The notes: generated by a model not told the origin, from the letters alone. Shown: positions 32,020-40,943, counted from the first letter of the stretch. The stretch: DNA of 64,000 nt from Paenibacillus silvestris (GCF_009882985.1 NZ_WTUZ01000040.1:496001-560000), one strand, 5' to 3'. Numbers and translations are program-made.

Positions 32020-32718
32020 ATGACTGAGAAATATAATAATCAGCTGGTAACGAAATTCGATGAGATCGCTGAGAAGTACGACGGCCAACGAAGGAAGCTC
32101 ATTCCCTGTTTTGATGATTTCTACAGATCGGCCACGTCGCTTGTTCGACCACGTGCAGCATCACCGCGCATTCTTGATCTCGGAGCTGGAACGGGACTTC
32201 TCTCCTCCTATATCTTAGGCCAATATCCAGATGCACAGCTAACGTTAATCGACCTATCCCAAGGGATGCTTGACATCGCAAAGCTGCGATTTGGCGAGTT
32301 GAACGCAAATTTAACGATTCTGTCAGGAGATTATACCGAATTTGATTCGGATGAACCATTTGATTGTGTGGTGTCTGCCCTGTCAATCCACCATCTGGAG
32401 GATCAAGCCAAGCAGAACCTGTTTGAGAGGATTTATAACCTGCTAAAACCTGGGGGCATTTTCGTAAATGCGGATCAAATCCAAGGAAGCACTCCCTTTC
32501 TTGATCACTTGTACCGCGCGGATTGGGAAGCGAAAATAGAGGCTACTGACTTGACCCGCGAAGCGCTCCAAGCTGCCTATGAAAGAACCAAACTGGATAA
32601 AATGGCCCCACTCGATCAGCAGCTTGCTTGGCTTAAAGCCAGCGGTTTCGCAGATGTAGACTGTGTCTACAAGTCCTATAATTTTGTGGTTATGTTCGCT
32701 CAAAAGCCAGAAGCTTAA
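32020..32718 (+). CDS. Class I SAM-dependent methyltransferase
   Basis: 232 aa. The motif I reads RILDLGAGTGLLSSYILGQY, strand 2 has LTLIDLSQGMLDIAKLRFG, and FDCVVSALSIHHLEDQAKQN is the conserved strand-4 region, with LLKPGGIFVNADQI for strand 5. The N-terminus NQLVTKFDEIAEKYDGQRRK and the later EAKIEATDLTREALQAAYER resemble small-molecule methyltransferases of the UbiE/class-25 group. Substrate unknown. ATG at 32020 with GGAG 9 bases upstream is preferred over 31972. It is convergent with the membrane protein gene, with only two bases between the stops. Confidence 0.85.
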   Translation: MTEKYNNQLVTKFDEIAEKYDGQRRKLIPCFDDFYRSATSLVRPRAASPRILDLGAGTGLLSSYILGQYPDAQLTLIDLSQGMLDIAKLRFGELNANLTILSGDYTEFDSDEPFDCVVSALSIHHLEDQAKQNLFERIYNLLKPGGIFVNADQIQGSTPFLDHLYRADWEAKIEATDLTREALQAAYERTKLDKMAPLDQQLAWLKASGFADVDCVYKSYNFVVMFAQKPEA

Positions 32719-32720
32719 CC

Positions 32721-33167
32721 TTACCAAAACGAAGGTTTGGACACCATGAACCACATCATCGCCAGCGTAATAATCACATACCAGATTAACGCGCTGCGCA
32801 GTTGGTTCACCAATACGTTGCGGTCATCGTGCGGTGCACGAAGCTTTCGCAGCAGCGGTGAAAATGCCCGCGCTATGAAATATAAGGAAGCTACCATGAT
32901 GAGCACCGTGAAAACGATCCAAGATGTTTTCCATGTCCATGCGGTTAGCCAAGTAAGCAAAATACCGGTTGCTACCAATACATGTCCAGCATGTTTCGTA
33001 AGCCGTACGGTTATGCGGAAGGGCTCCAAATATTCAGGCAGGAGTTCAAATTGTGCTATTCTGATTTTCGCTAATAACGGAAATAACACAAAATAAGGGC
33101 CAATACTAAGTACAACACTAAAAATATGAATATATAAAAGCAATATGTACCAGGACAACACCATCAT
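32721..33167 (-). CDS. Four-helix membrane protein with membrane histidines (CopD/DUF2269-like)
   Basis: 148 aa. Four hydrophobic segments: WYILLLYIHIFSVVLSIGPY (about 5-24), KHAGHVLVATGILLTWL (about 57-73), SWIVFTVLIMVASLYFIARA and ALIWYVIITLAMMWFMV. Histidines inside segments 1 and 2 (LYIHIF, LTKHAGH) resemble haem- or metal-binding CopD/DUF2269-like proteins, but the assignment is tentative. ATG codons at 33167 and 33164 are used, since the longer reading to 33215 would translate the terminator of the preceding ASCH gene. No clear ribosome site is seen, so the start is uncertain. Confidence 0.6.
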   Translation of the reverse strand: MMVLSWYILLLYIHIFSVVLSIGPYFVLFPLLAKIRIAQFELLPEYLEPFRITVRLTKHAGHVLVATGILLTWLTAWTWKTSWIVFTVLIMVASLYFIARAFSPLLRKLRAPHDDRNVLVNQLRSALIWYVIITLAMMWFMVSKPSFW

Positions 33168-33189
33168 CCATTCTGTAGAAAAATTCAAT

Positions 33190-33226
33190 AAAACAGTGTA
33201 GATCCTACGATCCACACTGTTTTTTT
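33190..33226 (-). terminator. Terminator after the ASCH gene
   Basis: AACAGTGT ... GATC/GATC ... ACACTGTT hairpin; T-runs on both sides. Confidence 0.85.
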
Positions 33227-33232
33227 CATCTC

Positions 33233-33565
33233 TTATTCAGCTTTTTGAAATTCGTGTACCCAAACTTTCATTTGTGGCAGCCAAGGCATGCCAGGATGAA
33301 TGGATAAGATACTGTCGCGATACTCGTCGATCGTCTCATGTCCTTCAGCTTTTGCATCTTCCACTGTCAGATCACCAAGCGCTTGCTGGTAGACCTTCGT
33401 TACAGTAAACGCATTGCCCTGAAGATCCATCGTTTCACCGATGTCTGCATAACGTCCGTTGCGTCTGCAAGCTGTTTTTTGGCCGGCTAATACTTTGCCA
33501 ACTTCAGCCTCTTTGGTTACAAGGCGGTCAATGGTGCAAGTTTTTGGTGGTAATGTTTCGTTCAT
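33233..33565 (-). CDS. ASCH domain protein
   Basis: 110 aa. The pattern CTIDRLVTKEAEVGKVLAGQ, CRRNGRYADIGETMDLQGNA, FTVTKVYQQALGDLTVEDAK and EGHETIDEYRDSILSIHPG fits the small ASCH fold, a PUA-related beta barrel thought to bind RNA or cleave modified nucleosides (YqfB-type members act as amidohydrolases). The Lys and Glu residues (TACRR, EDAKAEGH) are in the usual pocket positions. AAGGAGG lies 9 bases before the ATG at 33565. Function in this organism unknown. Confidence 0.8.
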   Translation of the reverse strand: MNETLPPKTCTIDRLVTKEAEVGKVLAGQKTACRRNGRYADIGETMDLQGNAFTVTKVYQQALGDLTVEDAKAEGHETIDEYRDSILSIHPGMPWLPQMKVWVHEFQKAE

Positions 33566-33636
33566 TGTTGTTTCCCTCCTTTTTCCAGTACTCATTATAC
33601 CCAATGAGATCCGATTTGTCGAACCCTGCGCATTCT

Positions 33637-33792
33637 CTACTCTCTGAGCGCTTCCTTCAGTTTCGTAGACATGCTGTCCATCGAACCTGCTGTGGTCCGC
33701 TTCACACCGCGAAGCTTGGCTATTTCCTGCTTAAGCTTCTCGTTCTCTACCTTCAAACGTTCATTCTCTGCGATTAGTTGTTCTTTTTCCAT
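33637..33792 (-). CDS. Small coiled-coil protein, 51 aa
   Basis: The protein is MEKEQLIAENERLKVENEKL followed by KQEIAKLRGV and a polar tail ending STKLKEALRE. The first 30 residues form a leucine-zipper-like heptad pattern (L/I at 6, 13, 20, 27 region, with Asn at a-positions). AGGTGA stands 5 bases before the ATG. It lies in the gap between the mutarotase and ASCH genes and would be missed by a length cut-off. It could be a dimerising adaptor or regulator; no family recognised. Confidence 0.7.
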   Translation of the reverse strand: MEKEQLIAENERLKVENEKLKQEIAKLRGVKRTTAGSMDSMSTKLKEALRE

Positions 33793-33817
33793 GCTGTTCA
33801 CCTGAGCTTTCTTTCGA

Positions 33818-33881
33818 TAAAAATGCCCCCTCCCGCTTGCAGAGCATCACGCCTGATTCTCTCCATGCGTCAAAAGGGGGC
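33818..33881 (-). terminator. Terminator after the mutarotase gene
   Basis: AGCCCCCT and AGGGGGC arms with a long loop, followed by ATTTTTA on the minus strand; begins about 12 bases past the stop at 33893. Confidence 0.7.
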
Positions 33882-33892
33882 TGATTTATTGC

Positions 33893-34894
33893 TTATTTCT
33901 TTAATTCAATCGTATAAAGACGGGCTGACTCGCTCCATACTTCGCCTGGCTCCAGGCTAACTAGACCGATTTCATCAGCTGGCTTATCAACATTAGGCGC
34001 GTTAACCAAATTCATTTGTGGCTCCGGACAGAAGAAACCTTCTGTAGCGCCATTGTTCCAGATCATCCATTGTTTATAGGATGTACCTACATCATACACA
34101 AGTTTGACGCCTTCGCGAGCATCTGTCAATTCCATGTAATTGCGTCCATTTTGTGGAGCTGTCGTGTAGTGATTGTCCATCGACTCGAAGAATGGGGATA
34201 AGTCTCCGACTTTCATCTTCGCTTCCTCACTGGATAGCGGCTGATATTCGCCAGTCGGCAGCATTCTCTCGCTCATTTCCCAGCGGTTGCCGATGGTCAT
34301 TTTGAAGCTGTAATCCGCTGCTTGTGAATTAGGCGCAAAAGGCGCATTGATCGTAGTATGGTAGGCAATTAGGCAAGGCATCGCTTCTTGACCTTCATTA
34401 TGCACAGAAATATGTTGTTGCAAACCGAATTGATTCAGCACATAAGTCAGGCGAAGCGTGAACTCGAATGGTAAATACGTATACACGGAATGCCCTTCTC
34501 TTACTTTAAGCGCTAAAGTGACGCTGCTGTCGCCTTCTGTTGTGCCAAATCTTTCGACTTCCCAAGGGATATCATGGACAAAACCATGCAAATGATTGCC
34601 CGTTTTCGGCTCATTAACCGGAAATTGAAAAACCTTGCCTTTCCAAGGGAATTTCCCGTCTTCGTAACGGTTCGGCGGAAATAACACAGGAATACCATGT
34701 ATAATTGGACGTTCTTTAAACGCTTCCATTTCATCTAGGGATGGCTCACGCAGAAAGCGGTATTCCTTTTCGTTGTCTCTAAAAGCAATCAGGTTCGCCC
34801 CGATTTCCGGCAAAACAGCTGCTTCATAACGGCCCGCTTGCAGCCAAACCGCTTTCTCTCCTTGGAATGTTCCTTCGTAAGCTTTCGTTGTCAT
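33893..34894 (-). CDS. Aldose 1-epimerase family protein (mutarotase-like), arabinose locus
   Basis: 333 aa beta-sandwich protein. Landmarks are LPEIGANLIAFRDNEKEYRF, GIPVLFPPNRYEDGKFPWKG, GNHLHGFVHDIPWEVERF (catalytic-type His), LIAYHTTINAPF (second His) and WMIWNNGATEGFFCPEPQMN. It would interconvert the anomers of L-arabinose or another aldose, in keeping with its place directly downstream of araA. AGGAGG precedes the ATG. A 206-base gap with a terminator (35031-35066) separates it from araA, so it probably has its own promoter; it is not certain to be part of the operon. Confidence 0.85.
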   Translation of the reverse strand: MTTKAYEGTFQGEKAVWLQAGRYEAAVLPEIGANLIAFRDNEKEYRFLREPSLDEMEAFKERPIIHGIPVLFPPNRYEDGKFPWKGKVFQFPVNEPKTGNHLHGFVHDIPWEVERFGTTEGDSSVTLALKVREGHSVYTYLPFEFTLRLTYVLNQFGLQQHISVHNEGQEAMPCLIAYHTTINAPFAPNSQAADYSFKMTIGNRWEMSERMLPTGEYQPLSSEEAKMKVGDLSPFFESMDNHYTTAPQNGRNYMELTDAREGVKLVYDVGTSYKQWMIWNNGATEGFFCPEPQMNLVNAPNVDKPADEIGLVSLEPGEVWSESARLYTIELKK

Positions 34895-35030
34895 CTGTGT
34901 AATCCTCCTAATGCGATGCCCATATTTTGGACAGGCTCATATGATTTTACTTTAAAGCATGAGAAACAAGGAAGTCAATGGATGAAAATTGCATGGATAT
35001 CGACAAAAGTGACTTTTTTATTCAGGTTGA

Positions 35031-35066
35031 AAAAGAAAACCGTCTCCCCATAAGGGAAGAACGGTT
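35031..35066 (-). terminator. Terminator after araA
   Basis: ACCGTtCTtCCC pairs with GGGgAGACGGT, followed by TTTCTTTTT on the minus strand. Confidence 0.8.
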
Positions 35067-35100
35067 CTCGGTTGTACGTTCAGTTGAATGGCTTGCGATT

Positions 35101-36588
35101 CTAGCGCTTCCAAGCCGCCTCGCCCCAACGAAGTTCGTTCCGGAACTGCAGCGTAGATGTATTTTTATTAATAATGACAACTTCAATACCAGCTAATTCT
35201 GCCCAATCAACTAATTGTTCTGTAGTTACTTGGTAGGAGAAGACGGTGTGATGAGCCCCGCCTGCATAGATCCAAGCTTCTGCTGAATCACGCAGGGACG
35301 GCTGCGGCTTCCATAGAACGCGCGCCACTGGCAGCTTTGGCATCTCTTTCACAGGCTTCACCGCATCCACTTCGTTAATTAACAAACGGAAACGGTTGCC
35401 CATATCGATAAGGGATGCATTCAGTGCTGGGCCGGAAGCACCATCAAAAACAAGGCGCGCTGGATCAGCCTTCCCGCCGATTCCAAGCGGATGAACCTCA
35501 ATTTTTGGACGTGTCGCCGCAATTGTCGGGCAAATCTCCAACATATGAGCGCCAAGTACAAGCTCAGCTCCTGGCTCCATATGATACGTGTAATCTTCCA
35601 TGAAGGAAGTCCCTTTATTGCCTGCGATAATCTTCATGACACGTGTGAGCGCTGCTGTTTTCCAGTCGCCTTCACCGCCGAAGCCGTACCCTTGCCCCAT
35701 CAAGCGCTGAACAGCAAGCCCTGGGAGCTGCTTGAGACCATGAAGATCTTCAAACGACGTCGTGAATGCGCCGAAACCGCCCTCCTGCAAAAAGCTTTTC
35801 ATGCCAAGTTCAATGCGGGCTTGCTCACGAATCGCCTCACGCACCGGTCCTGCTGAACGTCCCTCTGGCGTTATATCATAAACTTCATTATATTCATCCA
35901 TTAATTGATCCACTTCCGACTCGGAAATGTCTCTTACGCGCTGAACAAGATCGCCTACACCATACCCATTAATGGACCAGCCGAATTTAATTTGCGCTTC
36001 CACTTTGTCCCCTTCAGTTACAGCCACTTCGCGCATGTTATCGCCAAAACGAGCCACTTTCAAGCTGCGTCCTTCAACAAAAGCTACCGCTGTGCTCATC
36101 CATCCTGCAATGCGGGATAGGACAGCAGGATCTTCCCAATAACCAACTACCACTTTACGTGAAATGCCCATACGCGCTCCAATGAAGCCATACTCGCGAT
36201 CGCCGTGAGCTGCTTGATTGAGGTTCATGAAATCCATATCGATCGTTTCCCATGGAATATCGCGATTGAATTGGGTATGTAAGTGGAGCAATGGCTTGCG
36301 GTACTCGGCAAGGCCAGCAATCCACATTTTCGCCGGAGAAAAGGTATGCATCCAGGTAATAATACCTGCACAGTTGTCATCTGCATTGGCATCCAAGCAT
36401 AGTCTGCGAATCGCATCTGGTGTCGTCAAAACTTGTTTGAACACAAGCTTGCTAGGTATCGAGGGATCACGGTCAATCCCTTCTGTAATCTGTTTCGAAT
36501 GATCCTCTACTTGAAGCAATGTCTCAGGTCCGTACAAGTGCTGACTTCCGGTTACAAACCAAAATACTTTTTCTGCTGATGCTTTCAT
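35101..36588 (-). CDS. araA: L-arabinose isomerase
   Basis: 495 aa, the standard family length. It converts L-arabinose to L-ribulose. Diagnostic segments are KVFWFVTGSQHLYGPETLLQ, CAGIITWMHTFSPAKMWIAG, LLHLHTQFNRDIPWETIDMD, FTTSFEDLHGLKQLPGLAVQ, MGQGYGFGGEGDWKTAALTR and AGGAHHTVFS, with the Mn-binding Glu/His residues. AAGGAGG lies 9 bases upstream of the ATG. It follows araB by 42 bases and ends in a terminator, so araB-araA is one transcription unit. No araD follows. Confidence 0.97.
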   Translation of the reverse strand: MKASAEKVFWFVTGSQHLYGPETLLQVEDHSKQITEGIDRDPSIPSKLVFKQVLTTPDAIRRLCLDANADDNCAGIITWMHTFSPAKMWIAGLAEYRKPLLHLHTQFNRDIPWETIDMDFMNLNQAAHGDREYGFIGARMGISRKVVVGYWEDPAVLSRIAGWMSTAVAFVEGRSLKVARFGDNMREVAVTEGDKVEAQIKFGWSINGYGVGDLVQRVRDISESEVDQLMDEYNEVYDITPEGRSAGPVREAIREQARIELGMKSFLQEGGFGAFTTSFEDLHGLKQLPGLAVQRLMGQGYGFGGEGDWKTAALTRVMKIIAGNKGTSFMEDYTYHMEPGAELVLGAHMLEICPTIAATRPKIEVHPLGIGGKADPARLVFDGASGPALNASLIDMGNRFRLLINEVDAVKPVKEMPKLPVARVLWKPQPSLRDSAEAWIYAGGAHHTVFSYQVTTEQLVDWAELAGIEVVIINKNTSTLQFRNELRWGEAAWKR

Positions 36589-36630
36589 GGCAATTTGCCT
36601 CCTTGGATTATGGGAATGGATGAAAGTGAA

Positions 36631-38310
36631 TTAGTGCCTTGCTTCCTCACGAATTGCACGAAGGCGTTTCATGACATCGTTCTCTCCGCGACCAAAATAA
36701 TCGTGCAGCTTGCTGTACTCTTGGTAAAGCCTCTCGTAAACAGCCACATTTTCTGGGATAGGTTTAAAAGTATCTTTGCGTACACGCGCCATTTTTTGTG
36801 CGGCATCTACGATATTGTCGTAACCACCCTTAGCTGCACCAGCTGCTACGGCACCGAACATGGCTGCTCCTAGCGCAGGCGTTTGTTTGGAATCAGCGAC
36901 TTTGATCTCGCGATTCGTAACATCCGCATAGATTTGCATCAGCAAACGATTTTTTTGCGGAAGTCCGCCGCATGCGTACAATTCCTGTACTTCAACCCCA
37001 TTGTTGTGAAAAGCATCAACAATCTTACGAGTTCCATAAGCAGTAGCCTCCAGCAGCGATCGATACACCTCTTCTGGCTTCGTCAAAAGCGAGTAGCCAA
37101 GAATAAGCCCATTAAGCTCTGTATCTACTAGCACGGATCGATTTCCATTCCACCAGTCCAGCGCAAGCAGACCTGTTTCACCTGGTTTGTAAGCGGATGC
37201 ATGTCGTTCCAGCCATTCATGTACATTCGTTCCTTCTTGCTCTGCAGCAGCTTGCACATAAGCAGGTACACCTTGTTCCACATACCAAGCAAAAATATCA
37301 CCAACAGCTGATTGCCCAGCTTCATAGCCCAAATAGCCAGGAATGATGCCGTCTTCCACAACACCACACATGCCTTCAACTTCCCGCTCCTCTGTCCCAA
37401 GAAGCATATGGCAGATCGAAGTTCCCATCGCCATCACTAATTTCCCAGGTGTTACAACACCTACACCAGGTACAGCTGCGTGGGCATCGACATTTCCTAC
37501 AGCAATGGCGATGCCTGGCTGTAAGCCCATCAAAGCAGCCATCGATTCCGTTAATTCACCGGCTTTGGTGCCAAGTGCAACAACTTCACCGCGCAGCTTC
37601 GTCTGAGTGACATTCTCCAAACGCGGGTCCAATGCTTTGAAAAATTCGTCGCTAGGATAGCCCTTTTTCTTATGCCAGATTGCTTTATAACCAGCCGTAC
37701 AGCTGTTACGGACAATCTCAGCTGTGCCTGTCATTTGCGAAACAACCCAATCAGTCGCTTCTAAGAAACGATCCGTTTGCTCATAAATGTCTGGAGCTTC
37801 ATTCAATATTTGCCAAACCTTTGCAATCATCCATTCTGATGAAATTTTCCCGCCGTACCGAGGAAGGAAATCTTCGCCTCTACGCTCAGCAATTTCATTA
37901 ATCAGGTTCGCTTCGTCTTGGGCAGCATGATGTTTCCACAGCTTCACCCAGCTATGCGGATTATTCGTCAACTCCGGATTGAAGCAAAGCGGTTGACCTT
38001 GCGCATCCACCGGAAGCATCGTACATGCTGTGAAATCGATGCCAAGTCCGATAATATCGGCTGGGTCTACACCAGAAGCTTGCACGACAGCAGGTACTGA
38101 GCGCGTAAGTACTTCCAGATAATCTTGCGGGTGCTGAAGCGCCCAGTCATATTCAAGTTTAATGCCGGAAATCGGCAGCTTCTCGTCAATAACATTGTGC
38201 GGGTACGGGGTCACATGATCTGCAACCTCCGTGCCATCACTCAAATCAACTAGAACGGCGCGTCCGGATTCCGTGCCATAGTCAACGCCAATTGCATACT
38301 TCTTAGACAT
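36631..38310 (-). CDS. araB: Ribulokinase
   Basis: 559 aa FGGY-family sugar kinase that phosphorylates L-ribulose. The start SKKYAIGVDYGTESGRAVLV, IIGLGIDFTACTMLPVDAQG, NPHSWVKLWKHHAAQDEANL, GNVDAHAAVPGVGVVTPGKL, LDWWNGNRSVLVD and ELYACGGLPQKNRLLMQIYA match AraB of Bacillus type. AAGGAGG lies 6 bases before the ATG at 38310. It is the first gene of the araBA unit. The AraR-type operator at 38354-38369 overlaps its promoter and the -10 TATACT (38346-38351). Confidence 0.96.
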   Translation of the reverse strand: MSKKYAIGVDYGTESGRAVLVDLSDGTEVADHVTPYPHNVIDEKLPISGIKLEYDWALQHPQDYLEVLTRSVPAVVQASGVDPADIIGLGIDFTACTMLPVDAQGQPLCFNPELTNNPHSWVKLWKHHAAQDEANLINEIAERRGEDFLPRYGGKISSEWMIAKVWQILNEAPDIYEQTDRFLEATDWVVSQMTGTAEIVRNSCTAGYKAIWHKKKGYPSDEFFKALDPRLENVTQTKLRGEVVALGTKAGELTESMAALMGLQPGIAIAVGNVDAHAAVPGVGVVTPGKLVMAMGTSICHMLLGTEEREVEGMCGVVEDGIIPGYLGYEAGQSAVGDIFAWYVEQGVPAYVQAAAEQEGTNVHEWLERHASAYKPGETGLLALDWWNGNRSVLVDTELNGLILGYSLLTKPEEVYRSLLEATAYGTRKIVDAFHNNGVEVQELYACGGLPQKNRLLMQIYADVTNREIKVADSKQTPALGAAMFGAVAAGAAKGGYDNIVDAAQKMARVRKDTFKPIPENVAVYERLYQEYSKLHDYFGRGENDVMKRLRAIREEARH

Positions 38311-38345
38311 AGAGAACCTCCTTCGATTTTCCAATCTCTATGTCC

Positions 38346-38369
38346 AGTATAACACTTGTACGTACAAGT
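38346..38369 (-). promoter_or_regulatory. araB promoter with perfect AraR-type operator
   Basis: ACTTGTACGTACAAGT (38354-38369) is a perfect 16-bp palindrome matching the AraR operator form. On the minus strand the -10 hexamer TATACT (38346-38351) starts two bases after it, so bound AraR would cover the spacer. Confidence 0.9.
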
Positions 38370-38377
38370 TGGCTAGA

Positions 38378-39487
38378 TTAATTTTCTGCTCCAGAAAGGC
38401 GAATCGTAGACTCCCTGACAATCAGTTCAGGCTTATAGATTTTGCCTGTCTCTCTCCCTGTTACTCGCTTATTCTCAATCATATCGATCAAAAGCTCAGC
38501 AGCATCTGTGCCTAACTCGGTTTTGGGATGTGAAAGTGTCGTTAATTTTACCTCCGTTGCCATCGCTAAAGAGGAGTCGTCGAAACCCACTAACGAGACA
38601 TCTTGAGGCACTTGAAGCCCTAACGTACGTACAGCTTCAAGCAGATGGACAGCCAGCTCATCGTTATAGCAGATGAAAGCTGTAGGACGCTCGTCTATAT
38701 GGCTGAGCAAAGAGAGGGCGTACTCGTAAGGCTTCTGCCTTTTCTCTTCCGTTGTGTAGTGGATGACGAGCTCCGGTAATAAGGGAACTTGGTAATGATG
38801 GTGGGCGCGAATAAATCCTTTCAGACGATTAATCCCCTGCAAATCATCCGTCTTGAAAAAACCGGCAATCTTGCGATGCCCCAGCTCGATCAGATGCTGC
38901 GCCGCCTTGAAGCCGCCCTCTTCATCGTCTACGACTAAAGACGGGCAGTTCATCTCCGGATAACGTTCATTGATCATCAGATACGGAATATGCTGATAGT
39001 CGAGCGAGAGATAATAGTTGAGATTCGGGTTGCCTTCCGCGCTTTTCGTAGGCTCTATAATCAGTCCGCTTAGGGGCTGGCTTAACATCATCGTCAAACT
39101 TTCCTTTTCCTTGTTCTTATCATTGTCTGTTGAAGATAAGACAAGTCTGTAGCCTCTAGCACGTAAAGCTGATTCCGCACCTCTCACGATATGAGGAAAA
39201 ATGTAGTCGGATATGTACGTGGTCAGGATGCCAATCGTCTGCACATCACGGCCTTTTTGCGTTTGGGGCGTGGATACGAACGTTCCTTTTCCCTGCATCC
39301 GGTACAACCAGCCTTCTTGCTCAAGTTCACCAAACGTCTGGCGAACGGTCTGACGACTCATCTGAAATTGTTCGGCAATTTCGTTTTCCGATGGCATTTG
39401 ATCGTTCGGTTTCAATCTCCCCGTGTGAAGCCATGTTAAAATTTCCTGTTTAAGCTGTAAGTATTTCGGCGTTTGCTTTTCTTTCAT
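38378..39487 (-). CDS. araR: Arabinose repressor AraR (GntR DNA-binding + LacI-type sensor)
   Basis: 369 aa. A GntR-type winged helix at residues 1-70 (QEILTWLHTGRLKPNDQMPS, ENEIAEQFQMSRQTVRQTFG, EQEGWLYRMQGKGTFVSTP) is fused to a LacI/periplasmic-binding-protein type sensor domain (75-369; IGILTTYISDYIFPHIVRGA, GLIIEPTKSAEG, VSLVGFDDSSLAMATEVKLT). This hybrid architecture is characteristic of AraR. It should release operators when L-arabinose is bound. GAGGTG precedes the ATG. It is followed by araB with a 67-base operator-containing gap, and its own promoter has a second operator (39553-39568). Confidence 0.95.
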   Translation of the reverse strand: MKEKQTPKYLQLKQEILTWLHTGRLKPNDQMPSENEIAEQFQMSRQTVRQTFGELEQEGWLYRMQGKGTFVSTPQTQKGRDVQTIGILTTYISDYIFPHIVRGAESALRARGYRLVLSSTDNDKNKEKESLTMMLSQPLSGLIIEPTKSAEGNPNLNYYLSLDYQHIPYLMINERYPEMNCPSLVVDDEEGGFKAAQHLIELGHRKIAGFFKTDDLQGINRLKGFIRAHHHYQVPLLPELVIHYTTEEKRQKPYEYALSLLSHIDERPTAFICYNDELAVHLLEAVRTLGLQVPQDVSLVGFDDSSLAMATEVKLTTLSHPKTELGTDAAELLIDMIENKRVTGRETGKIYKPELIVRESTIRLSGAEN

Positions 39488-39996
39488 GTTTCGGTTTCAC
39501 CTCAGGCGTTTGATTCTGAACGTATTATTGAACGTATTATAACATTCGGTTAACTTGTATGTACATATTGGGTGGAAGGAGGGCAGGTGCGATTGATATG
39601 ACGCATGAAATACCGCCATAGGGTATTAGCTACTTGTTCCATCCTGCACCCTCTCATCGATCTATTCACCATATTGCCAACTTCCACTTCACCAACTCCC
39701 AACAAAATACAAATAAATTATGCCATAGTCAATGCCTCAGCTTGAATAGATGGAAAATCTGGCGTTAATCGAAGCGGAATCGATTCCGGGAATGAAATAA
39801 CTGAAAAAATACCTTTAAATCGCCGATAATGAGCGAAATCTGCTCGTTTCCTTGGAATTAACAGGAGTTTATACAGTTATCTAAAATAAAGTTGAAAATA
39901 TAGCGAAAATAGCAGGAGTAATCGGCGTTAATCACCTCGCGCCTCCATCCCATCCTCTACCGCTAATCTCTAGAAAAATCAAAAAAACCCGTGATA
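39488..39996. promoter_or_regulatory. araR promoter/operator region and gene-free spacer
   Basis: The minus-strand -10 TATAAT is at 39536-39541 and an AraR-type box ACTTGTATGTACATAT at 39553-39568, covering the -35 area. GAACGTATTAT is repeated in tandem at 39518-39528 and 39530-39540. The rest, about 39570-39980, holds no gene; GGCGTTAATC occurs at 39771-39780 and 39924-39933 in A-rich sequence with no clear structure. Confidence 0.7.
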
Positions 39997-40010
39997 TCAC
40001 GGGTTTTTTT
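39981..40010. terminator. Terminator overlapping the end of the methyltransferase gene
   Basis: AAAAAAACCCGTGATATCACGGGTTTTTTT is a perfect hairpin (written as two arms, AAAAAAACCCGTGA and its complement). The stop codon of the gene at 39997 lies in it. Confidence 0.92.
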
Positions 40011-40641
40011 CCTTGCGCTTCGCAATGATGGATTGGTAATTGGGTTGCATATCCGGCATCTGGAGCACATTGAAGCGTTCAACATCGAACACCTCGCCCA
40101 CCTTCTGCTGAATATGCGCATCCTCATAAAAAGCAAAAAAACGTTGCGGTCTGTACGAATCGTTCTCCCAGATCCCTTCGCTTTCGTACCCGCCATAGAG
40201 TCCCAGATAGAAGAAACCGCCAGGCTTCAGTACGCGCTCAACTTTCCTGAGAACATCCTGAAGGTTATCTTTCGGCACATGCAGCAATGTGTTCATTGAC
40301 CAAACCGCATCAAACGAAGCTGGCTGCAGATCCAAGTCGAAGAAATCCATGACGTGAGCTTCAAGTCTTTTTTCACGACAAATGGCGACCATTTCTTCCG
40401 ACAAATCGATGCACACCACTTCGCAGCCGTGTTCCCGCAAATATTCAGCTTGATGACCCGGACCGCTGCCAAGATCTAACACACGCTTGCTATTTCCACC
40501 AGACTTTTCCAATCTCACTAGAAAACCACTCAGCTCGTCTATCTTCCAAGACTGCATCGTCTCCCCATTTCGCTGCCTTGCCTGCTGGTCATAACTTGCC
40601 CTCAGCACCTGTTTGACTCCAGATTCAATCGATGAATCCAA
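39997..40641 (-). CDS. Class I SAM-dependent methyltransferase
   Basis: 214 aa. Motif I RVLDLGSGPGHQAEYLREHG, strand 2 VVCIDLSEEMVAICREKRLE, strand 4 FDAVWSMNTLLHVPKDNLQD and strand 5 VLKPGGFFYLGLYGGYESEG are clear. The end RPQRFFAFYEDAHIQQKVGE is similar to small Firmicute methyltransferases of unknown substrate. The TTG at 40641 with AAGGGG 9 bases upstream is preferred over ATG codons at 40650/40647, which sit too close to it. The last codons (KEKNP) and the stop lie inside the terminator hairpin. Confidence 0.85.
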   Translation of the reverse strand: MDSSIESGVKQVLRASYDQQARQRNGETMQSWKIDELSGFLVRLEKSGGNSKRVLDLGSGPGHQAEYLREHGCEVVCIDLSEEMVAICREKRLEAHVMDFFDLDLQPASFDAVWSMNTLLHVPKDNLQDVLRKVERVLKPGGFFYLGLYGGYESEGIWENDSYRPQRFFAFYEDAHIQQKVGEVFDVERFNVLQMPDMQPNYQSIIAKRKEKNP

Positions 40642-40678
40642 GCTCATCATCCCCTTACGTCTGAGTCTCGCATCCCAA

Positions 40679-40942
40679 CTATTTGTCTAAAACCTGAAGT
40701 CCCGCATTTACGAGCAGATCGAACCACTCGTCTTCTTCCAAAAGCTCTTCTACTGCTTCAATATCCTCTTCTTTACCGGATTCACTAAGAAAGTTCAGCG
40801 CGTAACTCCAATCGTCCTTGTTGCGCATGCTTTGCAGCGTAATTTCATAAGGATGCTCGTGCCCTTCTACACTGAACTGAACATGGCCAAGGTATCCCTC
40901 CGCTTTGCTGTGTTCCATGTTTGCTTTTAAAATAGTAATCAT
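40679..40942 (-). CDS. Conserved hypothetical protein, 87 aa
   Basis: The N-terminus MITILKANMEHSKAEGYLGH and VQFSVEGHEHPYEITLQSMR suggest beta strands, followed by an acidic helical C-terminal half with SESGKEEDIEAVEELLEEDE and WFDLLVNAGLQVLD. No family recognised. It starts one base after the stop of the preceding hydrolase gene (41675 to 40944), so both are translated from one message. Cytoplasmic, function unknown. Confidence 0.65.
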   Translation of the reverse strand: MITILKANMEHSKAEGYLGHVQFSVEGHEHPYEITLQSMRNKDDWSYALNFLSESGKEEDIEAVEELLEEDEWFDLLVNAGLQVLDK

Positions 40943-40943
40943 C

